A DNA stretch of 64,000 nt from UBA2705 sp963977125 (lineage in GTDB: Bacteria; Pseudomonadota; Alphaproteobacteria; Micavibrionales; Micavibrionaceae). The position numbers were made by a program, and so were the translations under genes. This document shows positions 9,186-18,568 of this stretch, in pieces. Numbering within the stretch: position 1 is the stretch's first letter; each line of letters opens with the position of its first letter. Below the pieces are notes generated by a model, which saw nothing but the letters and a program-made list of their open reading frames with translations, did no database searches and was not told the DNA's origin. The DNA is taken from NCBI GenBank assembly GCA_963977125.1, contig CAXBNJ010000002.1, forward strand, positions 310,001-374,000. Direction: 5' to 3'.

Positions 9186-10177
9186 AGATTATACTCGTAA
9201 TGCTCTTAACAACAGCGATTGCAGCCGTAGGCATTTCATTATCTTTAATGCTCAGCCAGCGCCAAGCCGCGCGTGATCGTGCTTTATCCATCATATCTGG
9301 TCAGTCCGATAATATTGGCGCGAAGAAGAACAGCGCCCAAGGTGATCAAGATAAGCGCCGCGCCGCAATTGCTCAAAAGCTTAAAGATGCTGAGAGTGAC
9401 GAGAAAAATGAAAAGAAAAATGATAAAAACAAAAAAAGCACGACACGTGAATTAATTCAGCTCGCAGGCTATGATTTCAGCGTATCACGTTTTCTTATAC
9501 TATCAGCCTTATCCAGCGCCGCTTTTACAGGCGCTTCTTTTGCATTGGGCTTTAATAATATTGTCATTGGCTTGCTTGGCTTTGTCGGCTTTATTGGTTT
9601 CCCGCGTTTGGTGCTCTTCATTTTAAGTAAGCGCCGCCAAAAGAAATTCCTTGAAGATTTTGCCGATGCCCTCGAAGCCATGATGCGCCTGCTTAAAGCG
9701 GGCATGCCGATGAATGAAGCGATTAAAATGTGCGCGAAAGAATTTGAAGGCCCTATCGGTGAAGAAATGACCCGTATTTATGAATTGCAGAAAATCGGCA
9801 CGCCACTTGGTGAAGCCGCTTTAATAGTCTCTAAACGTATGCCCATCCCTGAAATGCGTATGTTCGCCACAGGTCTAGTTATTCAACAGCAAACAGGCTC
9901 ATCACTTTCAGACATCTTAACCAACCTTGCCAAAGTTATTCGCTCGCGCTTCCAACTTAAGCGTAAAGTTAAGTCTCTTTCAGCTGAAGCGAAGTCTTCT
10001 GCAGCCATTATCGCGGCAATGCCGCCTTTAGTGGGCTTGGGACTAAATCACTTTAACCCTGGTTATCTCGATATTATTTTCGGGACAAAATCGGGCATTA
10101 TTGGCCTGTCATGTTTTGGCGGCTGGATGTGCCTTGGCATGTTGATCATGTGGAAAATGAGTAACTTTAAAGTTTAA
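9182..10177 (+). CDS. tadB: Inner-membrane platform protein TadB
   Basis: One of two T2SSF-domain platform proteins that couple CpaF to pilin polymerisation. The 331 residues have an N-terminal membrane segment (LVMLLTTAIAAVGISLSLML), a charged linker (EKNEKKNDKNKKS), a central membrane pair, the T2SSF domain (ALEAMMRLLKAGMPMNEAIK), and a final hydrophobic pair. Its ATG overlaps the cpaF stop, which is typical of translational coupling. Confidence 0.92.
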   Translation: MKIILVMLLTTAIAAVGISLSLMLSQRQAARDRALSIISGQSDNIGAKKNSAQGDQDKRRAAIAQKLKDAESDEKNEKKNDKNKKSTTRELIQLAGYDFSVSRFLILSALSSAAFTGASFALGFNNIVIGLLGFVGFIGFPRLVLFILSKRRQKKFLEDFADALEAMMRLLKAGMPMNEAIKMCAKEFEGPIGEEMTRIYELQKIGTPLGEAALIVSKRMPIPEMRMFATGLVIQQQTGSSLSDILTNLAKVIRSRFQLKRKVKSLSAEAKSSAAIIAAMPPLVGLGLNHFNPGYLDIIFGTKSGIIGLSCFGGWMCLGMLIMWKMSNFKV

Positions 10178-10242
10178 GTTATGCCCACGCGCATTGTTGC
10201 ACAGAGACAGAATAACCCAAAAAGAAAGAAAGGAGCCCGCCC

Positions 10243-11190
10243 ATGGATAAAGAAGAAATTATTATCATATTAAGTGCAATTGCCGCGGCTGGTTCTTTTG
10301 CCGCTTTTGCCCTGCCCTTTCTTAACAGAACAGAAAAGAAACAACATTACAGAGATGTTATTTCAAAAACGCGCAAAGAGTTATTTACCACGACCCGCGA
10401 GAACCATGGCAATAGTAACGCTAATCTAGAAGCCGGTAATAAAGCCAAAGAATCTTTGGCTATGTTTTTCAAGATACAAAAACTCTTTGGTAAATTTGGT
10501 GAGCGTCTACGTGATCAAATGTTGCAAGCAGGCATACGTGACCCAAAAGCCCCGATGTATTTTCTTATGGGGCGCATAATACTGCCCTTTATATTATCTG
10601 GCTGGGGCTTTCTGATGCTAACCCGCACAGAAAATGATTTTGACAGCACTAAAATATTATTCATTATCCTGGGCCTTGCCGCAGCGGGGTTCTTTTTACC
10701 CAGCATTCTTGTTAAGAACCATATTCAAAAGCGCCAAGAAGAGATTAACCTGAACTTCCCCGATGCACTTGATATGCTGTTAATCTGTGTACAAGGCGGC
10801 ATTGGTTTAGAGCAAGCGATTAACCGCATAGCCGAAGAAGTCGCAGAGATTTCAGAAAAGCTCGCAGAAGAGCTCGGTATACTCAGCGCGGAGATGGGGC
10901 TACTTAGTGACCGCCGCACGGCTTTACTCGACTTCTCACGCCGCGTTGGCTCAGGAGCTGCCAAATCTTTTGCAACAGCCATGATTCAAGCCGAGCAATA
11001 TGGTACATCTGTCACAAACGCCATGAACATTATATCTGATGATTTACGTGATGCGCGCATGCAAGAAGCGGAGCGAAAAGCCGCTTCCTTGCCGCCAAAG
11101 CTGACGGTTCCCATGATTGTCTTCTTCTTACCGGGTTTATTTTTCATTATTCTAGGCCCGCTTTACCTCAAATTTAAATATGGTAGCTAA
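10243..11190 (+). CDS. tadC: Inner-membrane platform protein TadC
   Basis: The second T2SSF-domain protein of the Tad system has 315 residues. It has an N-terminal membrane segment, a central pair (WGFLMLT and ILGLAAAGFFLPSILV), the T2SSF core (ALDMLLICVQGGIGLEQAINR and MIQAEQYGTSVTNAM), and a C-terminal membrane helix (MIVFFLPGLFFIILGPLYL). A GAAAGGAGC site precedes the ATG. It follows tadB by 65 bases and probably ends the main pilus-machinery transcript. Confidence 0.92.
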   Translation: MDKEEIIIILSAIAAAGSFAAFALPFLNRTEKKQHYRDVISKTRKELFTTTRENHGNSNANLEAGNKAKESLAMFFKIQKLFGKFGERLRDQMLQAGIRDPKAPMYFLMGRIILPFILSGWGFLMLTRTENDFDSTKILFIILGLAAAGFFLPSILVKNHIQKRQEEINLNFPDALDMLLICVQGGIGLEQAINRIAEEVAEISEKLAEELGILSAEMGLLSDRRTALLDFSRRVGSGAAKSFATAMIQAEQYGTSVTNAMNIISDDLRDARMQEAERKAASLPPKLTVPMIVFFLPGLFFIILGPLYLKFKYGS

Positions 11191-11348
11191 AGGTCTTAGG
11201 CCTTTATTTAAACCTCACCGTTACGCCGAGCCCCTGCGCTGCTATGGCTTTGTCCATTAAAGATAAAATTTTATCTAAATTTTATGTGTAGTTACTTCAA
11301 TTAAGCCTTTGTTTTTATATGAAAAAATTAAGAAAAAAAGTAATTGTT

Positions 11349-11386
11349 TTAAGCTTCTGTTAACCGTTTTAATGCGATGATAGAAG
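11349..11386 (+). promoter_or_regulatory. CtrA-type box and -10 upstream of the flp pilin
   Basis: The sequence at 11349-11364 is TTAAGCTTCTGTTAAC, a perfect TTAA-N7-TTAAC match to the alphaproteobacterial CtrA consensus. TAGAAG at 11381-11386 sits 16 bases further on, so the box overlaps the -35 position, as in CtrA-activated promoters. The pilin ATG is about 100 bases downstream. In Caulobacter, pilA is a known CtrA target. Activity here is inferred from sequence only. Confidence 0.55.
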
Positions 11387-11462
11387 TGTGAGAAACGAAG
11401 TGGGTGGAAATAGTTTCCTCCAAAAAAATCTAAATACAAAAAATCTTTTAAGGAGACAACAT

Positions 11463-11654
11463 ATGTTGAAATTTATTGCATTAATTCAGGCTTATAAAAA
11501 CGAAGAAAACGGCGCGACAGCCATTGAGTACGCATTGATTGCGGCAGGCATTGCAGTGGCCGTTGGCGCTGGTATGGCGCTCTTTGGTCCAGCCTTACAA
11601 GGCCTATGGACAGGCCTATCAACAAACCTAGATACAGCCGCCGCTACACTTTAA
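11463..11654 (+). CDS. flp: Flp-type major pilin
   Basis: This small pilin is polymerised into the Flp pilus. AGGAG at 11451-11455 fixes the ATG at 11463, giving 63 residues; a GTG further upstream in frame has no such site. The processing region reads NGATAIEYALIAAGIAVAVG. The prepilin peptidase would cut between Gly and Ala, leaving Glu at position +5 and a hydrophobic polymerisation helix. Unlike Caulobacter, where pilA comes first, this pilin is last in the locus. It has its own promoter candidate and terminator, which would allow higher expression than the machinery. Confidence 0.93.
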   Translation: MLKFIALIQAYKNEENGATAIEYALIAAGIAVAVGAGMALFGPALQGLWTGLSTNLDTAAATL

Positions 11655-11708
11655 GCGCCGCTATAATCTAACTGGGAAATCTAATTATAAAAGTTTACCC
11701 ACTTCAAG

Positions 11709-11737
11709 CCGCCCTATTTCGATAGGGCGGTTTTTTT
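11709..11737 (+). terminator. Rho-independent terminator after flp
   Basis: A perfect 9-bp stem (ccgccctat/atagggcgg) with a TTCG tetraloop is followed by seven T residues. It is strong and 54 bases after the pilin stop. Confidence 0.95.
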
Positions 11738-11807
11738 ATGGGCTTCTCATTTTTAAATAATCAGTCTATATATAGGATCGATTTAAAAAATAAGGATGAC
11801 CCATTTA

Positions 11808-12677
11808 ATGACTTCCAGCCGTATATTACAGCACCCTTCTGCCCTCGTGAATCAAATCAGCCGCATCGCACAGGAAGCAGGTGAAATCACGCTTGAGTAT
11901 TTCGATGATAGCGGCATGATGGACGGCATGACCAAAGAAGATGGCTCGCCCGTTACCGAAGCCGATCAAAAAGCTGAAGACTATATAACGAAGAAGCTCA
12001 AAGAATTAACCCCTGAAGTCTTAATTATCGGCGAAGAAGCCGTTGCAGGCGGTTACCGCCCTGATGTTAGCGATGCTGAATATTATTGGCTGGTTGACGC
12101 CTTAGACGGCACAAAAGAATTTATCAGTGGCTCTGGTGATTACACGGTCAATATCGCCCTTATTCACCAAGGCAACCCGATACTGGGCGTTGTCTACGCA
12201 CCTTATCTGGGGGAAATGTATACAGGTAACTTAGAAACAGGCGCTACGCGCTGGATTGATGAAGTTGAAACCCAAAAAGAAATAGAAACACGCAAAATTC
12301 CGCGTAAAGGCCTTACGGTCGTCAGCAGTAAATCACACGGATCTGGCGATAAATTAAATGATTTTCTCGATCAATTCCATGTTGAGAAAGTCATTAAAAA
12401 AGGTAGCTCACTTAAAATATGCATTATTGCCGCCGGTAAAGCTGATTTATATCCACGCTTTGGCCCGACATGCGAATGGGACATTGCGGCAGGCGACGCG
12501 GTTTTACGTGCCGCCGGTGGTGGTTTAAGTGATATTAATGGTCAACCTATGACCTATACAGGTAAAGACCCTAAATTCCTTAATTGTGAGTTTATTGCAT
12601 GGTCTGGTGATTTATATGAAGCACATCAAAATGCACAAGGTGATGAAGACGAAGACGAAGCAGAAACCGAAAAATAA
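11808..12677 (+). CDS. cysQ: 3'(2'),5'-bisphosphate nucleotidase CysQ
   Basis: This Mg-dependent phosphatase converts PAP to AMP during sulfate assimilation. The inositol-monophosphatase fold is evident from GEEAVAGG, the metal-binding WLVDALDGTKEFISG, and the C-terminal CEWDIAAGDAVLRAAGGGL. I chose the ATG at 11808 because AAGGA at 11792-11796 lies 11 bases before it. The in-frame ATG at 11796 overlaps that site. The protein has 289 residues, slightly above the usual 250-275 because of an acidic C-terminal tail (GDEDEDEAETEK). Confidence 0.92.
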   Translation: MTSSRILQHPSALVNQISRIAQEAGEITLEYFDDSGMMDGMTKEDGSPVTEADQKAEDYITKKLKELTPEVLIIGEEAVAGGYRPDVSDAEYYWLVDALDGTKEFISGSGDYTVNIALIHQGNPILGVVYAPYLGEMYTGNLETGATRWIDEVETQKEIETRKIPRKGLTVVSSKSHGSGDKLNDFLDQFHVEKVIKKGSSLKICIIAAGKADLYPRFGPTCEWDIAAGDAVLRAAGGGLSDINGQPMTYTGKDPKFLNCEFIAWSGDLYEAHQNAQGDEDEDEAETEK

Positions 12678-12741
12678 ACAAGTCGAGCCCTTTATAGATA
12701 AAAGGCTGACACACTGCTATCCCCTTTAGTTTTTATAAAAG

Positions 12742-13356
12742 CTATTCAGGAAAATCATATATTTTCTTGATGTTTTGTGCGAGATGCGCGGCTATTACAC
12801 TGATTTTTTCGTCTGTTATGGCCTCATAGCCAAATATTTGCGGGTAAAAGGCATAAGACTTAATATGATTAGATAAGCTTTCTGCTGCCAAGGCCGTGTC
12901 AGCGCAAACTAAATACCCCTCTCTAACAGCAGCAGCGAACCAGCCCTCTAAAGACACTCCAGTCGGCGGCAATTGCGCGAAGACTTTTTCTGCCTTGTCC
13001 TGCGAGAGCATTAATTCGCGCAGAATAATTTGCGCGACATCCAGATAAGCGGGATCTTGATAGCTTCTAATTTCACTTTCGATCATGGCAACGAGTTGCG
13101 TTTGGAAATCTTGACCTTTATCAAAAGTGACAATTTTGCCACGGCCAACCGCACGATATTTTTGCATTAAAACAGCTTGGAAAAGAACCAGTTTACTTTT
13201 GTAATATTTATATAGTGTACGTTTCGACACTTGAGCATTCGCAACGATTACATCAATCACCGCATTATGAAGTCCGTATTTTTGAAACTCAATTTCAGCG
13301 GCGGCAAGAATATCTTTTTGCTTCGCTGTTAGTTTTTTTACGCCCGTCATATTCAA
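12742..13356 (-). CDS. TetR/AcrR family transcriptional regulator
   Basis: The 204-residue protein has an N-terminal helix-turn-helix (VIVANAQVSKRTLYKYYKSK) typical of TetR repressors. The C-terminal ligand domain is not diagnostic. It converges on cysQ and lies downstream of the aldehyde dehydrogenase gene, with a terminator between, so it is probably transcribed separately. Target and ligand are unknown. Confidence 0.85.
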   Translation of the reverse strand: MNMTGVKKLTAKQKDILAAAEIEFQKYGLHNAVIDVIVANAQVSKRTLYKYYKSKLVLFQAVLMQKYRAVGRGKIVTFDKGQDFQTQLVAMIESEIRSYQDPAYLDVAQIILRELMLSQDKAEKVFAQLPPTGVSLEGWFAAAVREGYLVCADTALAAESLSNHIKSYAFYPQIFGYEAITDEKISVIAAHLAQNIKKIYDFPE

Positions 13357-13508
13357 ACCTCTTCACTGCCTTAGAATGGCATTAACAAAATAAACGTATT
13401 CGTCTACCACAACTCTAGTCTACTTTAATTTGCACGAAGTAAGAACAGCATGACGCGTTTAACCCACAGCTTTTATAAACTCTTTAGTTTATAGCTAGAA
13501 CCCTGAAT

Positions 13509-13543
13509 TTAAACAAAAATAAAGGGCACGCACTGTGCCCTTT
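13509..13543 (-). terminator. Terminator after the ALDH7-type gene
   Basis: On the minus strand a perfect 9-bp stem AAAGGGCAC/GTGCCCTTT with a 5-base loop is followed by ATTTTTGTTT. It lies 43 bases beyond the stop of the aldehyde dehydrogenase. Confidence 0.9.
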
Positions 13544-13586
13544 ATATAAATAACTATGAATTTAATACTACCTAATGGCGCATAAA

Positions 13587-15113
13587 TTAAGATCCTATGT
13601 CGAATTTCACACCTTGCGCGAGTGGTAATTCTTTCGAATAGTTAACCGTGCTGGTCATGCGGCGCATATACCCACGCCATGCATCTGATCCACTTTCGCG
13701 GCCACCACCTGTTTCTTTTTCGCCGCCAAATGCGCCGCCAATTTCAGCGCCACTTGTGCCGATATTAACATTAGCGATACCGCAATCACTGCCAATTTCA
13801 GCTGTGAAAGTCTCTGCCTCTAAAACATCGCGCGTAAAGATCGCCGATGACAGGCCTTGCGGTACATCGTTTTGGCGATGAATAGCGTCATCTAATTCGC
13901 TATAGCGGAAAACATAGAGTATCGGTGCAAAGGTTTCTTCTTGCACGTTATCAGCAATGCCTGCCATTTCAACAACAGCTGGGTTCACGTAATAGGCATC
14001 AGGATATTCACCCTCCAATGCGCGGCCGCCACCAATAATCGTTGCGCCTTTTGCGCTAAGGTCATTGATAACTTTATCCATCATCTCGAAAGACTCTTTA
14101 TCTATAAGCGGTCCGACAAGCGTGTCACTCGCCATAGGATGCCCCAGAGACAGACCTTGGAATGCTTTCTTGATGCGTGGTACTAATTCGTCATAGACAT
14201 CGTCATGGACGAATATACGGCGCGTCGATGTACAACGCTGACCACATGTGCCGACGGCGCCAAAAACAATACCTTGAAACGCCAAATCTAAATCAGCGCT
14301 AGGCGCCACGATAATCGCGTTGTTACCACCAAGCTCCAATATAGCTTTACCAAAGCGCTCAGCGACGATTGGCGCAACTTTACGCCCCATTGCTGTACTG
14401 CCTGTGGCACTAATCACAGGCACGCGCTTATCTTTAACCATAGCCGCGCCGGTATCACCTTTACCAATAAGGAGCTGTAATAGGTCATCAGGAACATCTG
14501 TACCAAAGCGCGCACAAGCATCTTCAAAGATTTTTTGACAAGCCAAAGCAACAAGCGGTGTTTTCTCAGATGGCTTCCAAATCAAACTATCCCCACAGAC
14601 CAATGCTAAAGACGCATTCCAAGCCCAAACAGCCACAGGGAAGTTAAAGGCGCTAATTATACCGACAGGCCCTACGGGCTGCCAATATTCACGCATTTTA
14701 TGACCCGGGCGCTCAGATGCGATGGTCAAACCATAAAGCTGACGGCTAACGCCAACAGCGAAATCGCATATATCAATCATTTCTTGAACTTCGCCAAGAC
14801 CTTCTTGGTAAATTTTACCGCATTCTAAGGTGACAAGCTGACCTAACGCCTCTTTTTTCTCACGCAAGATTTCACCAAGAATACGTACAAGTTCACCACG
14901 GCGCGGTGCGGGCACTTCACGCCATTTTTTAAACGCAATAACGGATTTATCAATTATCGCATCACAATCAGAAAGACTATGCATCGGAACTGAGGCTAAT
15001 TTGCCGCCATCCGCAGGGCTAAAGACATCCAAATCACCGGATTGTTTTAAGACATCACTGATACCCAGTGTTTCAAATAAACTCTCTATATCTGAATTTG
15101 TATGATCACGCAT
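13587..15113 (-). CDS. amaB: Aldehyde dehydrogenase, ALDH7 / aminoadipate-semialdehyde dehydrogenase type
   Basis: This NAD-dependent aldehyde dehydrogenase has 508 residues. It contains PVGPVGIISAFNFPVAVWAWN, ILELGGNNAIIV and the catalytic-cysteine segment GTCGQRCTSTRRIFV. GQRCTSTRR is characteristic of ALDH7/AmaB enzymes, which oxidise alpha-aminoadipate semialdehyde in lysine breakdown. The symbol rests on family resemblance alone. The gene is 81 bases downstream of the amino-acid dehydrogenase gene in the same direction, so the two probably form an operon, divergent from tyrosine degradation. A different aldehyde substrate is possible. Confidence 0.85.
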   Translation of the reverse strand: MRDHTNSDIESLFETLGISDVLKQSGDLDVFSPADGGKLASVPMHSLSDCDAIIDKSVIAFKKWREVPAPRRGELVRILGEILREKKEALGQLVTLECGKIYQEGLGEVQEMIDICDFAVGVSRQLYGLTIASERPGHKMREYWQPVGPVGIISAFNFPVAVWAWNASLALVCGDSLIWKPSEKTPLVALACQKIFEDACARFGTDVPDDLLQLLIGKGDTGAAMVKDKRVPVISATGSTAMGRKVAPIVAERFGKAILELGGNNAIIVAPSADLDLAFQGIVFGAVGTCGQRCTSTRRIFVHDDVYDELVPRIKKAFQGLSLGHPMASDTLVGPLIDKESFEMMDKVINDLSAKGATIIGGGRALEGEYPDAYYVNPAVVEMAGIADNVQEETFAPILYVFRYSELDDAIHRQNDVPQGLSSAIFTRDVLEAETFTAEIGSDCGIANVNIGTSGAEIGGAFGGEKETGGGRESGSDAWRGYMRRMTSTVNYSKELPLAQGVKFDIGS

Positions 15114-15194
15114 AATGGTGCTCCTTTTATGTAAGTGTGATAATAAAGTAAAAGTACAAGTAAATAATATGCTTCGGACGAACCGCGCCTAATC

Positions 15195-16265
15195 TTACCC
15201 CTGAATACGTTCCATGGCTATAAGATCTGCAATTTCAGCCGTGGTTTTATCCTCAGCATCGGCGCGCGTAAATATTTGCGCTAAAGTCGCGCCTATGCCA
15301 CGCAACATCTTAATCAAATCCTCGTGCGAGGCACCAACTTCGACAACATTAATCACGCCGCCAGCGTTAATGGCATAGTCTGGGGCATATAATACGCCGC
15401 GCTGTTTTAAGACCGCCGCCATTTCAGCTGTGGCCAGTTGATTATTGGCCGCGCCTGCAATGATGAGGGCTTTTATTTTATGAACAGTTTCTTCATTAAT
15501 ATCACCGCCAAGCGCGCAAGGCGCATAAACATCGACATTCTCAAAAATAATTTTCTCAGGGCTGACTACGCGTGCATGCCATTCTTTAGACGCCATAGAT
15601 GTTTTCGCTTTATCAATATCCGCGACCGTTAATTTAGCGCCATCAGCAAAAAGCAAACGGCAAAGCGGCTGCGCGACATTACCAAGCCCCTTAACCGCAA
15701 TACGTACACCTTTTAAACTATCGGTGCCGAGCCTATGCTTCACAGCCGCCTTAATACCGTAATAGACGCCAAGGGCCGTATAAAGCGGTGGGCCGCCAAT
15801 TAAATCTTGAGCGCCTGCCTTTTCAAGTGAGCGTACACGCACATAATCAGTAATAGTACCGGCAATCGTGAAATCAGCCGTACGCGTACCAACATCTTCG
15901 CCTGTTTCATAAGCGCCTTGTAATTCATTTAAAGCATGGCCTAAAGCGTGCATAAATTCAGGGTTTGGGTTTTGCGTGCCGGGCGTACCAACAATAACTG
16001 TTTTACCGCCACCATAATTCAAACCGGCAAGCGCCGTTTTATAGGTCATGCCTTTAGACAAGCGCAGCACATCATTAATCGCATCATTATCATTGAGATA
16101 GCTTGACCAATAACGGCAGCCACCGCGCGCGGGGCCGCGGCGCGTATTATGTAGGGCTATATAAGCCTTAAACCCAATGGCAAGATCTTCCGCCATAAGT
16201 ATTTTCTCATGGCCGTCAAAAGCCGGATGTTCTGTGAGATCAGGGTAAGAGAATTGTAGAGCCAT
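15195..16265 (-). CDS. Leu/Phe/Val-type amino acid dehydrogenase
   Basis: This NAD-dependent oxidative deaminase belongs to the Glu/Leu/Phe/Val dehydrogenase family (356 residues). The N-terminal domain has RGPARGGCRYW and the catalytic-lysine segment RLSKGMTYKTALAGLNYGGGK. The NAD-binding domain has VRIAVKGLGNVAQPLCRLLF. Sequence alone does not separate leucine from phenylalanine dehydrogenase. Its divergent position to hppD and the phhA-phhB genes, with no aromatic aminotransferase in the window, makes an aromatic amino acid substrate worth testing. Confidence 0.85.
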   Translation of the reverse strand: MALQFSYPDLTEHPAFDGHEKILMAEDLAIGFKAYIALHNTRRGPARGGCRYWSSYLNDNDAINDVLRLSKGMTYKTALAGLNYGGGKTVIVGTPGTQNPNPEFMHALGHALNELQGAYETGEDVGTRTADFTIAGTITDYVRVRSLEKAGAQDLIGGPPLYTALGVYYGIKAAVKHRLGTDSLKGVRIAVKGLGNVAQPLCRLLFADGAKLTVADIDKAKTSMASKEWHARVVSPEKIIFENVDVYAPCALGGDINEETVHKIKALIIAGAANNQLATAEMAAVLKQRGVLYAPDYAINAGGVINVVEVGASHEDLIKMLRGIGATLAQIFTRADAEDKTTAEIADLIAMERIQG

Positions 16266-16443
16266 GGTCGTCTCCTGTTTATATTTATATAACCACTTTA
16301 AAGCGCAGTTAAATTTATTATTGAGGGATGATACGACCCCGCATAAGTGTGGTCAATCTTATATGCTGTTGCAGCGCCGCATGACATGAGCTATATTTTA
16401 CACTATAAAATACATAGAAATCACTCTAAAGCAGGAGCTTGTA

Positions 16444-17499
16444 ATGGCTGATCTATTTGAAAACCCCCTTTCTACAAACGGCTTTGCCTTTATCGAATTT
16501 GCAGGCCAAGCAGATCAATTAGGCAAGCTCTTCGAAGAACTTGGCTTTACAAAAGTCGCGGTTCATAAGTCACGTCATATCTATTTATATCGTCAAGGTA
16601 AGATAAACTTCCTGCTTAATGCTGAAATATATGGTCAACCTAAAGAGTTCAGCGATCTGCACAAAGCCGGCGCAAGCTCAATGGCCTTCTTAGTTAAAGA
16701 CGCGAATTTCGCTTATGAAGAAGCGCTAAAGCGCGGCGCAGTATCCGCTATGGAGAAAAGCGGCGCGATTGAAAAAGAAATCCCAACGATTGATGGCATT
16801 GGCGAAAGCTTGATCCACTTCCTAGATGATGAAAGTTTCTACGACAATAATTTTGATTTTATCGTCGAAGACCATTACCCCAAAGGCGCAGGCCTCACCT
16901 ATATAGATCACCTCACTCATAATGTCTTCCGTGGCAATATGGATGTCTGGGGCAAATTTTACGAGGATATATTTAACTTCCGTGAAATTCGTTATTTTGA
17001 TATTGAGGGCAAACTAACCGGCCTAAAAAGTCGCGCGATGACTTCACCATGCGGTAAAATTCGTATTCCTTTAAATGAAAGCTCTGACGATAAATCGCAA
17101 ATTGAAGAATTTCTAACCCGCTTTAACGGTGAAGGCATTCAGCATATTGCCTTGGGCACAGACGATATTTTCAAAACAGTGGCTAATCTTGTCGCGAATG
17201 GTGTGCCGCTACAAGAAACGCCAGCAACATATTACCAAAAACTCGATGCGCGCGTCCCTGGTCACGGTGAAGACACAACCGCCCTACAAAAGCTTAACAT
17301 CTTGCTAGATGGCGCACCGACTGAAGGCCAAGGCATATTAATGCAAATCTTCACCAAAGACGCGATTGGCCCCGTGTTCTTTGAAATCATTCAGCGCAAA
17401 GGTAATGAAGGATTCGGCGAAGGAAACTTCCAAGCCTTGTTTGAATCAATCGAACTCGACCAAATTCAACGCGGCGTGTTAGACGAGAAAAAAGCTTAA
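16444..17499 (+). CDS. hppD: 4-hydroxyphenylpyruvate dioxygenase
   Basis: This non-heme iron dioxygenase converts 4-hydroxyphenylpyruvate to homogentisate. The 351 residues form two VOC-type domains. The iron ligands are visible in YIDHLTHNV, GIQHIALGT and PVFFEIIQRKG (His-His-Glu). The C-terminal GFGEGNFQALFESIE is conserved in the family. GCAGGAGC precedes the ATG. It opens the plus-strand tyrosine-degradation operon. Confidence 0.95.
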   Translation: MADLFENPLSTNGFAFIEFAGQADQLGKLFEELGFTKVAVHKSRHIYLYRQGKINFLLNAEIYGQPKEFSDLHKAGASSMAFLVKDANFAYEEALKRGAVSAMEKSGAIEKEIPTIDGIGESLIHFLDDESFYDNNFDFIVEDHYPKGAGLTYIDHLTHNVFRGNMDVWGKFYEDIFNFREIRYFDIEGKLTGLKSRAMTSPCGKIRIPLNESSDDKSQIEEFLTRFNGEGIQHIALGTDDIFKTVANLVANGVPLQETPATYYQKLDARVPGHGEDTTALQKLNILLDGAPTEGQGILMQIFTKDAIGPVFFEIIQRKGNEGFGEGNFQALFESIELDQIQRGVLDEKKA

Positions 17500-17553
17500 G
17501 CAAAGCCGATAATCAATACAGTAAAATTTAATATAAAATAAGGACGATCAGAG

Positions 17554-18564
17554 ATGAAACTTGCTTCCTATAAATCAGGCCGTGATGGTAAACTTTATGT
17601 CGTATCAAGCGATCTTAGCCGCGCCGTTAGTGCCGAGTCTATTGCGCCGACCATGCAAGCTGCGCTTGATGATTGGGCGGCTCTATCACCACGATTACGC
17701 GCCTTACATAGCGCGCTTGAAAATGGCACCGCGGCGAATAGTGAAGCATTCGACCAATCACAATGTGAATCGCCTCTGCCACGCGCCTATCAAGTTGCTG
17801 ACGGCAGTGCCTATTTAAACCATGTCGAATTAGTCCGCAAAGCCCGCGGCGCTGAAATGCCAGAGAGCTTTTTGACTGATCCCTTAATGTATCAAGCGGT
17901 ATCCGATACTATTCTAGCCCCAAGCGAAGATATTGCTGTAATCAGCGAAGAATTTGGTATCGATTTTGAAGGTGAAATTGCCGTGATTACGCGTGATGTG
18001 CCTATGGGCGTTAGCGCTGATGAAGCGGCTGATTATATCGTCTTAGTCATGACAATGAATGACGTGTCTTTGCGTAACCTGATTCCTAATGAGCTGGGTA
18101 AAGGTTTTGGCTTCTTTAACAGTAAGCCGCCTAGCGCTTTTTCTCCTGTCGCCGTTACACCAGACGCTCTGGGTGATGCATGGGATGGGCGTAAATTTAC
18201 GCGCCCGCTTATCAGCACATTAAACGGCGTTGAATGTGGCACGCCCAATTGTGGTACTGAAATGCAATTTGATTTTGGTCAGCTTATTGCCCATGCGGCA
18301 AAAACGCGCCCTTTATGTGCAGGCGCCATTATCGGCTCAGGCACAATATCAAACAGCGACCGTGATGTCGGCTATAGCTGCCTTGCTGAAATTCGTATGA
18401 TTGAGAAAATTGAAAGCGGTGAATTTAAAACGCCGTTTATGAAATTTGGCGATACAATTAAAATTGAAGCCAAAGACGCTAATGGCGCATCTATATTTGG
18501 TACAATTGAACAAAAAATTGTCGAATATAACGCCGCGGCTCTTGGCACAAAAAAAAGCGCTTAA
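17554..18564 (+). CDS. fahA: Fumarylacetoacetate hydrolase family protein (fumarylacetoacetase)
   Basis: The enzyme is expected to cleave fumarylacetoacetate to fumarate and acetoacetate, the last step of tyrosine degradation. The 336 residues contain the metal-binding segment DFEGEIAVITRD, NGVECGTPNCGTEM, and GAIIGSGTISN. It is shorter than the mammalian enzyme and belongs to the bacterial short FAH class. Its place between hppD and maiA supports the assignment. The maiA start follows its stop by four bases. Confidence 0.9.
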   Translation: MKLASYKSGRDGKLYVVSSDLSRAVSAESIAPTMQAALDDWAALSPRLRALHSALENGTAANSEAFDQSQCESPLPRAYQVADGSAYLNHVELVRKARGAEMPESFLTDPLMYQAVSDTILAPSEDIAVISEEFGIDFEGEIAVITRDVPMGVSADEAADYIVLVMTMNDVSLRNLIPNELGKGFGFFNSKPPSAFSPVAVTPDALGDAWDGRKFTRPLISTLNGVECGTPNCGTEMQFDFGQLIAHAAKTRPLCAGAIIGSGTISNSDRDVGYSCLAEIRMIEKIESGEFKTPFMKFGDTIKIEAKDANGASIFGTIEQKIVEYNAAALGTKKSA

Positions 18565-18568
18565 GCTC

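Noticed and set aside
16298..16312. Another TTAA-N7-TTAA match between the amino acid dehydrogenase and hppD
   Set aside because: It lacks the final C of the CtrA consensus and such AT-only matches are frequent in this AT-leaning DNA.
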